A stretch of 64,000 nucleotides of DNA, taken from Tabrizicola thermarum (GTDB taxonomy: Bacteria > Pseudomonadota > Alphaproteobacteria > Rhodobacterales > Rhodobacteraceae). The stretch covers positions 1 through 64,000 of the forward strand of contig NZ_QMJY01000018.1 in NCBI RefSeq assembly GCF_003574395.1. Reading direction: 5' to 3'. A program made the translations under genes and the position numbers. The notes beneath the pieces were generated by a model. That model saw nothing but the letters and a program-made list of their open reading frames with translations, made no database searches and had not been told where the DNA came from. Below, in pieces: positions 7,937 to 17,260 of this stretch (the stretch's first letter is position 1; every line of letters starts with the position of its first letter).

Positions 7937-9505
7937 TCAGCCCGCCTTGCGCACACGGGCGCGGTCGAGGGCGGCTTGCAGGAAGGCCTGGAAGCTGTGC
8001 TGGGCAGCGAAGGATGCAAGATTTTCGAAAACCTGCGCTATCTCCTGGGCCGTAAGCTGGGCTTCAAGGTTGAAATAGTGCAAGTCGGATTGCAGCGGAG
8101 GAGCGAGCGGCTCCGAGACCACGGGCTTGCCGCGCAGGTAGGCTTTCAGGAAACGGGGGTATTCGGAATAGGTGCCCTCGCGGAAGTGCAGGTTCAGGAC
8201 GGCACCCTGTTTCGCGATCAGCGCGTCCAGCGGGCGTCCGAAGGTGCCGTGGGGGGCGACCTCGACGGGGCGCCTGGTCTGAAGGTCGGCAAGGAGAGCG
8301 CGACGGCGGTCGTTCAGGGCGCCGAAGAAGACCGGCGGGGCGGGTTGGAAATCGGGGGTGATGGGGGCTCCGGGGAAGATGTGCGGGCCGAAGAGGACCT
8401 TGGCCCGCAGGTCTTCGGGCAGGAAATCGTAGGCGGGGGCGTTGTCGGCGCTGAAATCCAGGAGCACGTCGTAGAAGGTCGCGTGCCGCAGGCGGAAGCG
8501 TTCCTTGGGGATGCGCCACATCGGCTGGCCCTGGCGGTCGAGGTATTGCTCGGTCTGGATACCGATCCTGACGCGACCCGTTTCGATGGGGCGGTCGATC
8601 ACATGGACGCCGACGTAGACATCGACGGGTTCGGACAGCGGTGCGGTGATGCAGCGGGCGTGGTCGTTGCCGAAGTCGCGCAGCACGCGGTGGCCGGAGT
8701 AGAGGTCGACGTTGTGAACGGTGGTCTTCTGGATGTTCACCGGTTCGGCCGGGGGCGGCGGCTCGGGCGCGACGAGGGGTTTTTCGGCCGGGATGAAGTC
8801 GCGGGCGGCGGGGCGGAAGGTCTGGAAGCCGTCGTTGGCCAGTTTCACCGGATCGACGTAAGCGAAGCTGGCGTAGAACCTATCGACCCCATAGTCGGCC
8901 AGGGTCAGGTCTGTGTAGCGCCGCAGGATTTCGTCGTAGGCCCTGGTCAGCGCCTTGTTCTTCGGGTCGAGGTTCGAGACGATGACCAACCCGGTCGGCG
9001 CGCAGTCGAGGACCTGGATCGTCAGGTCGGGGCGATACTCTTGCAGGATCGGGATCAGCTTCCAGACGTCGCCCGTCCAGGCCCCGCGGGGAATGTTGTC
9101 GATCTCGCGCGTGGTCATGCCGTGACCGAAGGGGCAGCAATCGTGCATCGCGATGACGGAATTGGGGGTGCCTGCGGCTTCGGTGTTGATGAAGTCACGC
9201 AGGAGGTATTCGAAAAGGTGCATCCCGTCGAGGAAGCTGAAGCCGGGCTTGGCCTTCAGGGTCTTCAGGTGGCCGTCGGCGAAGAAATCGTCGCTGGTCT
9301 GCTGGTAGAGGTGCAGGTGCGGCTTGTTGCCGACGACGTCGTATCTGATGCGGAACTGGGGGTCGACGGCGATCGAGGGGCTGCGGGATTTCGCCAGGGA
9401 CCGCCCGGTCTGCGAGCCGATCTCCAGATACCAGTCGAACCGCAGCTGCCGGTGCAGGGCGTCAAGGAAATCGCGGTAGTCGAGGCCCTTGGCAGGGATG
9501 AACAT
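7937..9505 (-). CDS. Fused SAM-methyltransferase / glycan-type protein
   Basis: 522 residues in two parts. The N-terminal half (about 1-220) looks like a class I methyltransferase of the Methyltransf_24 type: WYLEIGSQTGRSLA is the SAM-binding glycine-rich loop, FSFLDGMHLFEYLLRDF is the helix-and-Asp segment after strand 4, and AMHDCCPF follows. A proline-rich linker near residues 245-260 leads to a C-terminal half with VHNVDLYSGHRVL and REGTYSEYPRFLKAYL, which resembles a GT-B type region in that residues around conserved Gly, Glu and Arg recur, though I cannot assign a family. It could modify and extend one glycan. It is directly upstream of the GT2 gene (3-bp gap). Confidence 0.6.
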   Translation of the reverse strand: MFIPAKGLDYRDFLDALHRQLRFDWYLEIGSQTGRSLAKSRSPSIAVDPQFRIRYDVVGNKPHLHLYQQTSDDFFADGHLKTLKAKPGFSFLDGMHLFEYLLRDFINTEAAGTPNSVIAMHDCCPFGHGMTTREIDNIPRGAWTGDVWKLIPILQEYRPDLTIQVLDCAPTGLVIVSNLDPKNKALTRAYDEILRRYTDLTLADYGVDRFYASFAYVDPVKLANDGFQTFRPAARDFIPAEKPLVAPEPPPPAEPVNIQKTTVHNVDLYSGHRVLRDFGNDHARCITAPLSEPVDVYVGVHVIDRPIETGRVRIGIQTEQYLDRQGQPMWRIPKERFRLRHATFYDVLLDFSADNAPAYDFLPEDLRAKVLFGPHIFPGAPITPDFQPAPPVFFGALNDRRRALLADLQTRRPVEVAPHGTFGRPLDALIAKQGAVLNLHFREGTYSEYPRFLKAYLRGKPVVSEPLAPPLQSDLHYFNLEAQLTAQEIAQVFENLASFAAQHSFQAFLQAALDRARVRKAG

Positions 9506-9596
9506 CAGGCGGCTCCGGTCCTGTGCCTTGCGGATACCGGAGGGCGGGGCGGGGCCGGTGTCAAGAGCGGGGGGCAGGGGATCGGCGGGGTGCGGG

Positions 9597-10133
9597 TCAC
9601 TGGAAGGCCTGCGGGAGTTTGATGTCGAGGAGGGTGAAGTTGAACTCGAAATAGGTTTGCAGCCAGTCCGGGTGCGTGTCGCAGAGGCCCTTGACCTCGG
9701 CCCATGGCGTGTCCTCGGCGGGGATCAGGTTTTCGGGCCGTGCGGCGGTGGTGAAGGCGGCGAAGGCCTCGGGCGGGGTGTTGTGGGTTTTCAGGAGGGT
9801 GGCGGCGGCGGTGACATCGCGCTGCCAGTTTTCGGTGATCTGCCGGTGGGTGGCGGGGTCGAGGGCGGAGCAGGTGAGGAAGATGCGATGCTCGGCAATG
9901 GCCTGGGAGAGGAGGATGTCGGCGGCGGGGGTGCCGGTGGGGATGATCTGGGCCGTGGAGGGGGTGGCGAGGAGGAGAGTGGCGAGGATAAGGGCGACCC
10001 CGTCCCGGGCTTGCCCCTGCCTGACCCGGGCCTGACCCGGCGGGACCTGATGGGGTGGTGTCGCGCTGGTGGCGGAACGAGGCCCCGGCTCAGGGCCGGG
10101 GCGGGGTTCCGGCGGGTGGCCCGCCGCCCCCAT
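9597..10133 (-). CDS. Hypothetical secreted protein with uncertain 5' end
   Basis: The solid part encodes a Sec signal peptide, GVALILATLLLATPSTAQ, followed by about 115 residues of mature protein rich in helix-forming residues with two cysteines; I do not recognise a family. No ATG, GTG, TTG or CTG lies in frame just before the signal peptide. The first in-frame ATG (10133) adds 38 proline- and arginine-rich residues that look like translated intergenic repeat. Either initiation is at a rare codon or the original 5' end has been replaced by repeat DNA. The gene lies between sucB and the methyltransferase fusion. Confidence 0.45.
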   Translation of the reverse strand: MGAAGHPPEPRPGPEPGPRSATSATPPHQVPPGQARVRQGQARDGVALILATLLLATPSTAQIIPTGTPAADILLSQAIAEHRIFLTCSALDPATHRQITENWQRDVTAAATLLKTHNTPPEAFAAFTTAARPENLIPAEDTPWAEVKGLCDTHPDWLQTYFEFNFTLLDIKLPQAFQ

Positions 10134-10134
10134 C

Positions 10135-10150
10135 CCCTCGCCACGGAGGG
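10135..10150. repeat. CCCCTC-GAGGGG hairpin repeat
   Basis: CCCCTC and GAGGGG face each other across a short loop. Similar G/C-run hairpins lie at 21781-21800, 21996-22016 and 24271-24302, always in non-coding DNA. The surrounding sequence up to about 10200 is unusually simple in composition. Confidence 0.55.
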
Positions 10151-10230
10151 GGAGGGGAGGCGCTTCGGGTGTGGCGGTGGGGGTGGGGTGGGGCATGTGG
10201 GGTCCGGGGTGCCGGGTGGGGGTGGCGTAG

Positions 10231-10248
10231 GGTGCGCTACAGCGCACC
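10231..10248. terminator. Perfect 18-bp palindrome downstream of sucB
   Basis: GGTGCGCTACAGCGCACC has 8-bp perfect arms and a 2-base centre. It lies 18 bp after the sucB stop codon (10266) on the minus strand and is preceded by GTAG on the plus strand, a pattern shared with the hairpins after sucD and mdh. It is a likely transcript-end or RNA-stability signal. Confidence 0.55.
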
Positions 10249-10265
10249 GCACGGCTCGGTGGCCC

Positions 10266-11486
10266 TCACAGGTCCATCAGCAGGCGACGCGGGTCCTCCA
10301 GCGCCTCCTTGACGCGCACGAGGAACGTCACCGCTCCCTTCCCGTCCACGATCCGGTGGTCGTAGCTGAGCGCCAGATACATCATCGGGCGGATGACGAT
10401 CTGGCCGTTCACCACGACGGGGCGGTCCTGGATCTTGTGCATGCCGAGGATGCCGGACTGCGGGGGGTTGAGGATGGGTGACGACATCAGCGAGCCATAG
10501 ACGCCGCCGTTCGAGATGGTGAAGCTGCCGCCCTGCATCTCGGCCATCGACAGCTTGCCGTCGCGGGCGCGCTGCCCAAGTTCGGCGATCTTCTTCTCGA
10601 TCTCGGCAAAGGACATCCGGTCGGCATCGCGCACCACGGGGACGACGAGGCCCGAAGGCGTGCCGACCGCCACGCCCATGTGGACGTAGTTCTTGTAGAC
10701 GATGTCCTGGCCGTCGATCTCGGCGTTGACCTCGGGGACCTCTTTCAGCGCGTGGCAGCAGGCCTTCACGAAGAAGGACATGAAGCCCATCTTCACGCCG
10801 TGCTTCTTCTCGAAGGCGTCCTTGTAGGCGTTGCGCAGGTCCATGATGCCGGACATGTCGACCTCGTTGTAGGTCGTCAGCATCGCGGCGGTGTTCTGCG
10901 CGTCCTTGAGCCGCCGGGCGATGGTGGCGCGGAGGCGGGTCATCTTCACCCGTTCCTCACGCGCGGCGTCTTCGGCGGGGACGGGGGCGCGGGGGAGGGC
11001 GGCGGGGGCCGGGGCGGGCGCCGCAGCGGCAGCTTGCGCGCCGGCGGCACCCGCGACGGTGCGGGCCACGTCTTCCTTCATGATGCGGCCGTCACGGCCG
11101 GTGCCCTGGACCTGATCCGGCGTCAGGCCCGCCTCGGCCATCGCCTTTTTCGCGGCGGGGGCGTCTTCCACGGATTTCGCGGCGGGCTCCTCCTTCCGCT
11201 CCTCCTTCGGCGCGGGTGCTTCGGTCTTCGCTGCCGTCGTCGCGGCGGCGGCACCTTCGGTCACGATGGCGAGGCGGGCGTTTGCCGCCACGGTCGTGCC
11301 TTCGGGCGCCAGGATCTCGGCCAGGACGCCGGACACGGGCGAGGGGACCTCGACCGAGACCTTGTCGGTTTCCAGCTCGCACAGCATTTCGTCCTGCTTC
11401 ACCGCATCGCCGGGTTTCTTGAACCAGGTGGATACGGTGGCCTCGGACACGGATTCGCCAAGGGCGGGCACCATCACGTCAGTCAT
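10266..11486 (-). CDS. sucB: 2-oxoglutarate dehydrogenase E2, dihydrolipoyl succinyltransferase
   Basis: Core of the 2-oxoglutarate dehydrogenase complex: transfers succinyl groups from lipoamide to CoA. 406 residues: one lipoyl domain (1-80) with the lipoylated Lys42 in ETDKVSVEV; an Ala/Pro/Glu-rich linker; an E3-binding domain around 118-150 (KKAMAEAGL...[13 protein letters not shown]); a second Ala/Pro linker; and the catalytic domain from about 185 on, ending with SYDHRIVDG, where His377 and Asp381 are catalytic. The ATG at 11486 is preferred since the lipoyl domain begins immediately there. 16 bp downstream of sucA, in one operon. Confidence 0.97.
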   Translation of the reverse strand: MTDVMVPALGESVSEATVSTWFKKPGDAVKQDEMLCELETDKVSVEVPSPVSGVLAEILAPEGTTVAANARLAIVTEGAAAATTAAKTEAPAPKEERKEEPAAKSVEDAPAAKKAMAEAGLTPDQVQGTGRDGRIMKEDVARTVAGAAGAQAAAAAPAPAPAALPRAPVPAEDAAREERVKMTRLRATIARRLKDAQNTAAMLTTYNEVDMSGIMDLRNAYKDAFEKKHGVKMGFMSFFVKACCHALKEVPEVNAEIDGQDIVYKNYVHMGVAVGTPSGLVVPVVRDADRMSFAEIEKKIAELGQRARDGKLSMAEMQGGSFTISNGGVYGSLMSSPILNPPQSGILGMHKIQDRPVVVNGQIVIRPMMYLALSYDHRIVDGKGAVTFLVRVKEALEDPRRLLMDL

Positions 11487-11502
11487 TTGTCTTCTCCGGT
11501 CT

Positions 11503-14475
11503 TCAGGCTGACAGGCCAAGGGCCTGGGCGACGAGGGTTTGCTGTTCTTGCTTGTGGCGGGAGGCGAGGCCCGTGGCGGGCGACGCGCTGGCCTTGCGGC
11601 CCGCATAGGACATCCGGGTGGTCTTGCCGCGGATCCTGGTCAGGATCACCTCGATCTCGGGCTCGATGAAGGACCAGGCGCCCTGGTTCTTCGGTTCCTC
11701 CTGGCACCAGACGAAATCGGCCTTCGGGAAGCGGGACAGTTCCTGGGTCAGCGAGATGCCGGGCACCGGGTAAAGCTGTTCGACGCGGAGGAGATAGATG
11801 TCGTCGAGGCCCTGCGCGTCGCGTTCGGCGAGAAGGTCGTAGTAGACCTTGCCCGAACACAGGATGACGCGCCTGATCTTGTCGTCGGGTTTCAGCTTCA
11901 GCGTGGAGTTGCCCTTCTGCGCATCGTCCCAGAGGACGCGGTGGAAGGTCGAGCCGTCGGTGAAATCCTCGGCCCGGCTGATGCACATCGGATGCCGGAG
12001 GAGCGACTTCGGCGTCATCAGGATCAGCGGTTTGCGGTAGGTCCGGTGCAGCTGGCGGCGCAGGATGTGGAAGTAGTTCGCCGGCGTCGAGCAGTTCGCC
12101 ACGATCCAGTTGTCCTCGGCCGAGAGTTGCAGGAAGCGTTCGAGCCGGGCGGAGGAATGTTCCGGGCCCTGGCCTTCGAACCCGTGCGGCAGAAGGACGA
12201 CGAGGCCCGACATCCGCAGCCATTTCGATTCGCCCGAGTTGATGAACTGGTCGAACATGATCTGCGCGCCGTTGGCGAAATCGCCGAACTGGGCCTCCCA
12301 GATCGTCAGCGCGTTCGGTTCGGACAGCGAATAGCCGTACTCAAACCCGAGGACGGCATATTCGGACAGCATCGAATCGATCACCTCATACCGCGCCTGG
12401 CCGGGGCGGATGTGGTTCAGGGGGTAGTGGCGTTCCTCGGTCGTCTGGTCGATCCAGCCGGAATGGCGCTGCGAGAAGGTGCCGCGGGTGCAGTCCTGGC
12501 CGGACAGACGGACGGGGAAGCCTTCCAGTTGCAGCGAACCGAAAGCCAGTGCTTCGGCCGTGGCCCAGTCGAAGCCCTTGCCGGTGGCGAACATTTCCTT
12601 CTTCGCTTCCAGCTGGCGGGCCACGGTCTTGTGCAGGTCGAAGCCTTCGGGCACGCGGGTCAACGCCGCGCCGATCTCGGCCAGGGTCTCGGCCTTGATC
12701 CAGGTCTCGCCGCGCTGATAGTTGTTGAGGTCCTTGGTCTGAAGGTTCTTCCAGCGGCCATCCAGCCAGTCGGCCTTGTTCGGCAGGAAGGACTTGCCGG
12801 CCTCGAATTCCTCGTTCAGGCGGGCCTGGAAGGCGGCCTTCATGTCCTCGATCTCGCCGGCCGAAATCAGCCCGTCGGCCACCAGACGTTCGGTGTAAAG
12901 CTGAAGCGTGGTCTTCTGCTTGCGGATGCGGTTGTACATCGCCGGGTTGGTGAACATCGGCTCGTCGCCTTCGTTGTGACCGAAGCGGCGGTAGCAGAAG
13001 ATGTCGATGACCACGTCCTTGTGGAACTTCTGGCGGAACTCGGTCGCCACCTTGGCGGCATGGACCACGGCCTCGGGGTCGTCGCCGTTGACGTGGAAGA
13101 TCGGGGCCTCGACCATGAGCGCGATGTCGGTGGGGTAGGGCGAGGTGCGGCTGAAGGCCGGGGCGGTGGTGAAGCCGATCTGGTTGTTGACGATGATGTG
13201 GATGCAGCCGCCGGTGCGGTGGCCCTTGATGCCCGACAGTTGCAGGCATTCCGCCACCACGCCCTGGCCCGCAAAGGCCGCGTCGCCGTGGAGAAGGATC
13301 GGCAGCACGGCGATGCGTTCGGCGGTGTCGTTCAGCTGGTCCTGCTTGGCGCGGACCTTGCCAAGGACCACCGGGTTCACCGCCTCGAGGTGGCTGGGGT
13401 TGGCGGTCAGCGACAGGTGGACCTTGTTGCCGTCGAATTCCCGGTCGGACGAGGCGCCGAGGTGGTATTTCACGTCGCCGGAGCCGTCCACATCCTCGGG
13501 CTTGTAGGAGCCGCCCTGGAATTCGTGGAAGATCGCCCGGTAGGGTTTCTGCATCACGTTGGCGAGGATGTTCAGACGCCCCCGGTGCGGCATGCCGATG
13601 ATGATTTCCTTCACCCCAAGCGCACCGCCACGCTTGATGATCTGTTCCATCGCCGGGATCAGCGCCTCGCCCCCGTCAAGGCCGAAGCGTTTGGTGCCCA
13701 TGTATTTGACGTGGAGGAACTTCTCGTAGCCTTCGGCTTCCACGAGCTTGTTCAGGATCGCCTTGCGCCCCTCTCGCGTGAAGGCGATTTCCTTGCCGTA
13801 GCCTTCGATCCGTTCCTTGAGCCAGGCGGCCTGTTCGGGGTCGGAAATGTGCATGTATTGCAGCGCGAAGGTGCCGCAATAGGTGCGCTTGAGGATGTCG
13901 ATGATCTGCCGCATCGAGGCATGGGTCAGGCCCAGCACGTTGTCGATGAAGATCGGGCGGTCCATGTCGGCTTCGGTGAAGCCGTAGGAGGCCGGGTCAA
14001 GCTCGGGGTGGGACTTCTTCTCGGCCAGACCCAGCGGGTCGAGGTCGGCGGCGAGGTGGCCGCGAATCCGGTAGGCGCGGATGATCATCAGCGCGCGGAT
14101 GGAATCGAGCACGGCGCGCTGGATCTGATCCTCGGTCAGCTGCACCCCGGCCTCGGCGGCCTTGGCGGCGATCCTGGCACCGGCGGCTCTCGCCTCCCTG
14201 GCGGGCGGCGGGGCGGCCCATTCGCCGGTCAGCGCGGCGGTCAGCTCGTCGGCGGGGGTCGGCGGCCAGTCGGCGCGCGCCCAGGAGGGGCCTTGCGCGG
14301 CGCGTTTGGCGTCAAGCTCGGAATCGCCGAGGGCACGGAAGAATTCGGCCCATTGCGGATCGACGGAGTTGGGGTCTGCCGCGTGGCGGGCAGCCAGCTG
14401 GTCGACGTAATCGGCATTGGCCCCGTCCAGGAAGGACGAGGCGGCAAAGGCGGCAGTGGGGGATTGGTCGGTCAT
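11503..14475 (-). CDS. sucA: 2-oxoglutarate dehydrogenase E1 component
   Basis: Thiamine-diphosphate enzyme that decarboxylates 2-oxoglutarate and succinylates the E2 lipoyl group. 990 residues, as expected. The N-terminal segment [16 protein letters not shown] is the typical E2-binding region; [14 protein letters not shown] precedes the active site; [14 protein letters not shown] to [13 protein letters not shown] is the ThDP/Mg site; GHNEGDEP and the C-terminal RVEQLYPVP complete the transketolase-like pyrimidine domain. It lies between sucD and sucB in the conserved order. Confidence 0.98.
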   Translation of the reverse strand: MTDQSPTAAFAASSFLDGANADYVDQLAARHAADPNSVDPQWAEFFRALGDSELDAKRAAQGPSWARADWPPTPADELTAALTGEWAAPPPAREARAAGARIAAKAAEAGVQLTEDQIQRAVLDSIRALMIIRAYRIRGHLAADLDPLGLAEKKSHPELDPASYGFTEADMDRPIFIDNVLGLTHASMRQIIDILKRTYCGTFALQYMHISDPEQAAWLKERIEGYGKEIAFTREGRKAILNKLVEAEGYEKFLHVKYMGTKRFGLDGGEALIPAMEQIIKRGGALGVKEIIIGMPHRGRLNILANVMQKPYRAIFHEFQGGSYKPEDVDGSGDVKYHLGASSDREFDGNKVHLSLTANPSHLEAVNPVVLGKVRAKQDQLNDTAERIAVLPILLHGDAAFAGQGVVAECLQLSGIKGHRTGGCIHIIVNNQIGFTTAPAFSRTSPYPTDIALMVEAPIFHVNGDDPEAVVHAAKVATEFRQKFHKDVVIDIFCYRRFGHNEGDEPMFTNPAMYNRIRKQKTTLQLYTERLVADGLISAGEIEDMKAAFQARLNEEFEAGKSFLPNKADWLDGRWKNLQTKDLNNYQRGETWIKAETLAEIGAALTRVPEGFDLHKTVARQLEAKKEMFATGKGFDWATAEALAFGSLQLEGFPVRLSGQDCTRGTFSQRHSGWIDQTTEERHYPLNHIRPGQARYEVIDSMLSEYAVLGFEYGYSLSEPNALTIWEAQFGDFANGAQIMFDQFINSGESKWLRMSGLVVLLPHGFEGQGPEHSSARLERFLQLSAEDNWIVANCSTPANYFHILRRQLHRTYRKPLILMTPKSLLRHPMCISRAEDFTDGSTFHRVLWDDAQKGNSTLKLKPDDKIRRVILCSGKVYYDLLAERDAQGLDDIYLLRVEQLYPVPGISLTQELSRFPKADFVWCQEEPKNQGAWSFIEPEIEVILTRIRGKTTRMSYAGRKASASPATGLASRHKQEQQTLVAQALGLSA

Positions 14476-14520
14476 GACGGGCTTCCTTGTGGGGCGGGGC
14501 GTCCCCCGCCGGGAAAGTGA

Positions 14521-14542
14521 GTCGGGGAGACCCCCGACCTAC
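14521..14542. terminator. Hairpin containing the sucD stop codon
   Basis: GTCGGGG-agac-CCCCGAC (14521-14538) is a 7-bp perfect stem with a 4-base loop. On the minus strand it reads GTAGGTCGGGG, and its TAG is the sucD stop codon. A similar GTAGGTCGG hairpin follows mdh. It could reduce read-through from sucCD into sucAB or protect the upstream mRNA. Confidence 0.55.
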
Positions 14543-15423
14543 GCCTTGATTGCTTTCAGAACGGCTTCGCCAAGGCCCGCGGGGCTGTCGGCCACCACGA
14601 TCCCGGCGGATTTCATCGCCTCGATCTTCGAGCCCGCGTCGCCCTTGCCGCCCGCGACGATGGCACCGGCATGGCCCATGCGGCGGCCGGGGGGGGCGGT
14701 GCGGCCGGCGATGAAGCCGGCGGTGGGCTTCCAGCGGCCGCGTTTTTTCTCGTCGGCAAGGAACTGGGCGGCGTCCTCTTCGGCCGAACCGCCGATCTCG
14801 CCGATCATGATGATCGAGTGGGTGTCGGGGTCGGCGAGGAACATCTCCAGCACGTCGATGTGCTCGGTGCCCTTGATCGGGTCGCCGCCGATGCCGACGG
14901 CGGTGGACTGGCCTAGCCCGACGTCGGTGGTCTGCTTCACGGCCTCGTAGGTGAGCGTGCCGGAGCGGGAGACGACACCGACCGAGCCCTTGGAGAAGAT
15001 GGAGCCCGGCATGATGCCGATCTTGCATTCGCCGGGGGTCAGGACGCCGGGGCAGTTCGGGCCGATCAGGCGCGACTTCGAGTTGATGAGGGCGCGCTTG
15101 ACCTTCATCATGTCGAGGACCGGGATGCCTTCGGTGATGCAGACGATCAGCGGGATCTCGGCGTCGATGGCCTCGAGGATCGAGTCGGCGGCGAAGGGCG
15201 GCGGGACGTAGATCGCGGTGGCGTTGGCGCCGGTCCTGGCGACGGCTTCGTGCACGCTGTCGAAGACGGGGAGACCGAGGTGTTCGGTCCCGCCCTTGCC
15301 GGGGGTCACGCCGCCGACCATCTGCGTGCCGTAGGCGATGGCCTGTTCGGAGTGGAACGTGCCCTGCGAGCCGGTGAAGCCCTGGCAGATGACGCGGGTG
15401 GATTTGTTGACGAGGACGGACAT
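14539..15423 (-). CDS. sucD: Succinyl-CoA synthetase alpha subunit
   Basis: Nucleotide-forming step of the TCA cycle with SucC. 294 residues. The CoA-binding Rossmann fold begins with [34 protein letters not shown]-type [11 protein letters not shown] and [10 protein letters not shown] follow; the phosphorylated histidine is His251 in RRMGHAGAI. The start at 15423 is preferred to an ATG five codons upstream because MSVLVNK matches the family start. In this operon it is separated from sucC by a 117-codon gene. Confidence 0.97.
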   Translation of the reverse strand: MSVLVNKSTRVICQGFTGSQGTFHSEQAIAYGTQMVGGVTPGKGGTEHLGLPVFDSVHEAVARTGANATAIYVPPPFAADSILEAIDAEIPLIVCITEGIPVLDMMKVKRALINSKSRLIGPNCPGVLTPGECKIGIMPGSIFSKGSVGVVSRSGTLTYEAVKQTTDVGLGQSTAVGIGGDPIKGTEHIDVLEMFLADPDTHSIIMIGEIGGSAEEDAAQFLADEKKRGRWKPTAGFIAGRTAPPGRRMGHAGAIVAGGKGDAGSKIEAMKSAGIVVADSPAGLGEAVLKAIKA

Positions 15424-15450
15424 GGTTGTGTTTCCCAACTCAGAGCTGTT

Positions 15451-15804
15451 TCAGGGGGCTATAGTCAGTTCGACGCCAAGCCTTTCGGCGCGAGCGACGA
15501 GAACCATCGCCTGGACTGAATGAAGCCAATTCTTCCGATAAACGGCTAGCGCGTCAGGAGCATTCAACGCTCCGGAAGCCTCTAGCATTGCATCTCTTTC
15601 AGTGTGGCAGGCTGCAGAGAAAACCATTTCTGCCAGATCGAGCATGTTATCTTGTAACGGCTCTAGCTGCGTTGCCCAGTGAGCCAGGCATTGCGTCAGA
15701 CTTTGGGTGGTTTCTTCAACTCGCAAGTCATCAGCTTGCACCGCCGGAGCCAACAAGCCCGCCAGAAGAGCACAAACCACAAGGCTGAACGGAAGGAGTC
15801 TCAC
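15451..15804 (-). CDS. AT-richer small secreted protein between sucC and sucD
   Basis: 117 residues from a GTG start that overlaps the sucC stop codon (GTGA, 15801-15804). A clear signal peptide ([24 protein letters not shown], of which the first 20 residues are hydrophobic) precedes a short helical mature domain with two cysteines and ERLG-type C-terminal pattern. Third codon positions are often A or T (for example GTT, GCT, CTT, AAT), very unlike the GC-ending codons of sucC and sucD, which suggests horizontal acquisition into the operon. I do not recognise a family. Translational coupling to sucC indicates that it is expressed. Confidence 0.7.
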   Translation of the reverse strand: MRLLPFSLVVCALLAGLLAPAVQADDLRVEETTQSLTQCLAHWATQLEPLQDNMLDLAEMVFSAACHTERDAMLEASGALNAPDALAVYRKNWLHSVQAMVLVARAERLGVELTIAP

Positions 15805-16994
15805 CCCCGCACCGCCTTGACGATCTTCTGGGCCGCATCCGACAGGTCGTCGGCGGCGATGACGTTCAGGCCGGACTTGTTGATGATGTCCTTGCCAAGC
15901 TCGACGTTGGTGCCTTCCAGCCGGACGACCAGCGGGACCTTGAGGCCGACTTCCTTCACCGCGGCGATCACGCCCTCGGCGATGATGTCGCAGCGCATGA
16001 TGCCGCCGAAGATGTTGACGAGGATGCCTTTGACGTTGGGGTCGGAGGTGATGATCTTGAAGGCCTCGGTCACCTTTTCCTTGGTGGCACCCCCGCCCAC
16101 GTCGAGGAAGTTGGCGGGCTCGGCGCCGTAAAGCTTGATGATGTCCATCGTGGCCATCGCGAGGCCCGCGCCGTTCACCATGCAGCCGATCTCGCCATCC
16201 AAGGCGATGTAGTTCAGGTCGAATTTCGAGGCGGCGAGTTCCTTGGGGTCCTCCTCGGTCTCGTCGCGCAGGGCGGCGATGTCGGGGTGGCGGTAGATCG
16301 CGTTGCCATCAAAGCCCATCTTGGCGTCAAGAAGGCGCAAGGAGCCGTCCTTCAGCACGCAGAAGGGGTTGATCTCCAGCATGTCCATGTCCTTGTCCAG
16401 GAACAGCTGGTAGAGCTTCTTCACGATCTGGACGCATTGCTTGACCTGCGCTCCGGTCAGCCCCAGCGCAAAGGCCACGCGGCGGCCGTGGAAGTCCTGG
16501 ATGCCCGTGGCGGGGTCGATGGTGAAGGTGTGGATCTTTTCCGGCGTGTCGTGGGCGACGTCCTCGATGCTCATCCCGCCTTCGGTCGAGGCGACGATCG
16601 AGATGCGGCTGGTCTGACGGTCGATCAGGAGGGCAAGGTAGAACTCGCGCTCAATGTCGGAACCGTCCTCGATGTAGATGCGGTTGACCTGCTTGCCGGC
16701 GGGGCCGGTCTGGACGGTGACAAGCGTGCGGCCCAGCATCTGACGGGCGAATTCGGCGGCCTCGCCGACCGAGCGGGCAAGGCGGACGCCGCCCTTTTCC
16801 CCGGCCTCGGGTTCCTTGAAATGGCCCTTGCCGCGGCCGCCCGCGTGGATCTGGGCCTTCACCACCCAGAGCGGGCCGTCCAGTTCGCCCGCGGCGGTCT
16901 TGGCGTCTTCGGCCTTCAGGACGACGCGGCCGTCAGAGACCGGGATGCCGTAGCTGCGCAGAAGGTCCTTGGCCTGGTATTCGTGGATGTTCAT
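15801..16994 (-). CDS. sucC: Succinyl-CoA synthetase beta subunit
   Basis: ATP-grasp subunit that binds the nucleotide and succinate. 397 residues. The start [12 protein letters not shown] is characteristic and is preceded by good spacing at 16994. Further signatures are [16 protein letters not shown] (ATP-grasp), LEINPFCVL (metal-binding), and [11 protein letters not shown] and LDVGGGAT in the C-terminal CoA ligase domain. First gene of the minus-strand suc operon; its upstream region carries the GTGATCAC array described below. Confidence 0.97.
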   Translation of the reverse strand: MNIHEYQAKDLLRSYGIPVSDGRVVLKAEDAKTAAGELDGPLWVVKAQIHAGGRGKGHFKEPEAGEKGGVRLARSVGEAAEFARQMLGRTLVTVQTGPAGKQVNRIYIEDGSDIEREFYLALLIDRQTSRISIVASTEGGMSIEDVAHDTPEKIHTFTIDPATGIQDFHGRRVAFALGLTGAQVKQCVQIVKKLYQLFLDKDMDMLEINPFCVLKDGSLRLLDAKMGFDGNAIYRHPDIAALRDETEEDPKELAASKFDLNYIALDGEIGCMVNGAGLAMATMDIIKLYGAEPANFLDVGGGATKEKVTEAFKIITSDPNVKGILVNIFGGIMRCDIIAEGVIAAVKEVGLKVPLVVRLEGTNVELGKDIINKSGLNVIAADDLSDAAQKIVKAVRG

Positions 16995-17104
16995 CGGGCG
17001 CCTCTTCTCGGCCGGGATTGTCAGGGGCGTTCTGGCACGGGTCGGGGCCGGTTCCAAACGGCAAATGCCTGTAATGCGGGGGAAATGCCGGGAAAATGAT
17101 GGAT

Positions 17105-17154
17105 GTGATCACGAGGTGGAAACGTGTGATCACGTGAGCGAAACGTGTGATCAC
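17105..17154. promoter_or_regulatory. Triple GTGATCAC operator array upstream of sucC
   Basis: Three perfect GTGATCAC palindromes begin at 17105, 17126 and 17147, exactly 21 bp apart, two DNA helical turns. The spacers share GAAACGT before the second and third sites. The array is 110-160 bp upstream of the sucC start and between it and the divergent aminotransferase gene. Two more copies with the same 21-bp spacing stand before sdhC. This is the hallmark of cooperative binding by a dimeric regulator, which I cannot name. Confidence 0.75.
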
Positions 17155-17156
17155 AT

Positions 17157-17172
17157 GATGGCGGTAACGCCA
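17157..17172. promoter_or_regulatory. GGCGGTAACGCC element, suc copy
   Basis: TGGCGGTAACGCCA (17159-17172) has 5-bp arms around GTAA. Its GATGGCGGTAACG resembles GTTAGCGGTAACG before mdh (23411-23423) and GCTAGCGGCAACA before sdhC (27954-27966). The central CG flanked by near-symmetric arms is typical of LacI-family operators. Confidence 0.4.
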
Positions 17173-17260
17173 GATGCGGGGGCGAATCACCCCGGGCGTG
17201 GTCAGATTGACAAGGATCGGGCGGATTGCGAAGGCTGGGCGGCACTCAGAGGAGCCCGCC

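Noticed and set aside
6845-9622. 925-codon plus-strand open frame
   Set aside because: Antisense to the MAPEG, glycosyltransferase and methyltransferase genes; Gly/Arg/Val-rich translation without a domain, typical of GC-rich antisense frames.
11539-14520. 993-codon plus-strand open frame opposite sucA
   Set aside because: Exactly covers sucA, whose protein is unmistakable; no ribosome binding site or domain in the antisense product.
17105-17154. Short CRISPR-like array
   Set aside because: Repeats are only 8-9 bp palindromes at 21-bp pitch with short, partly conserved spacers, and no cas genes; best explained as operator sites.
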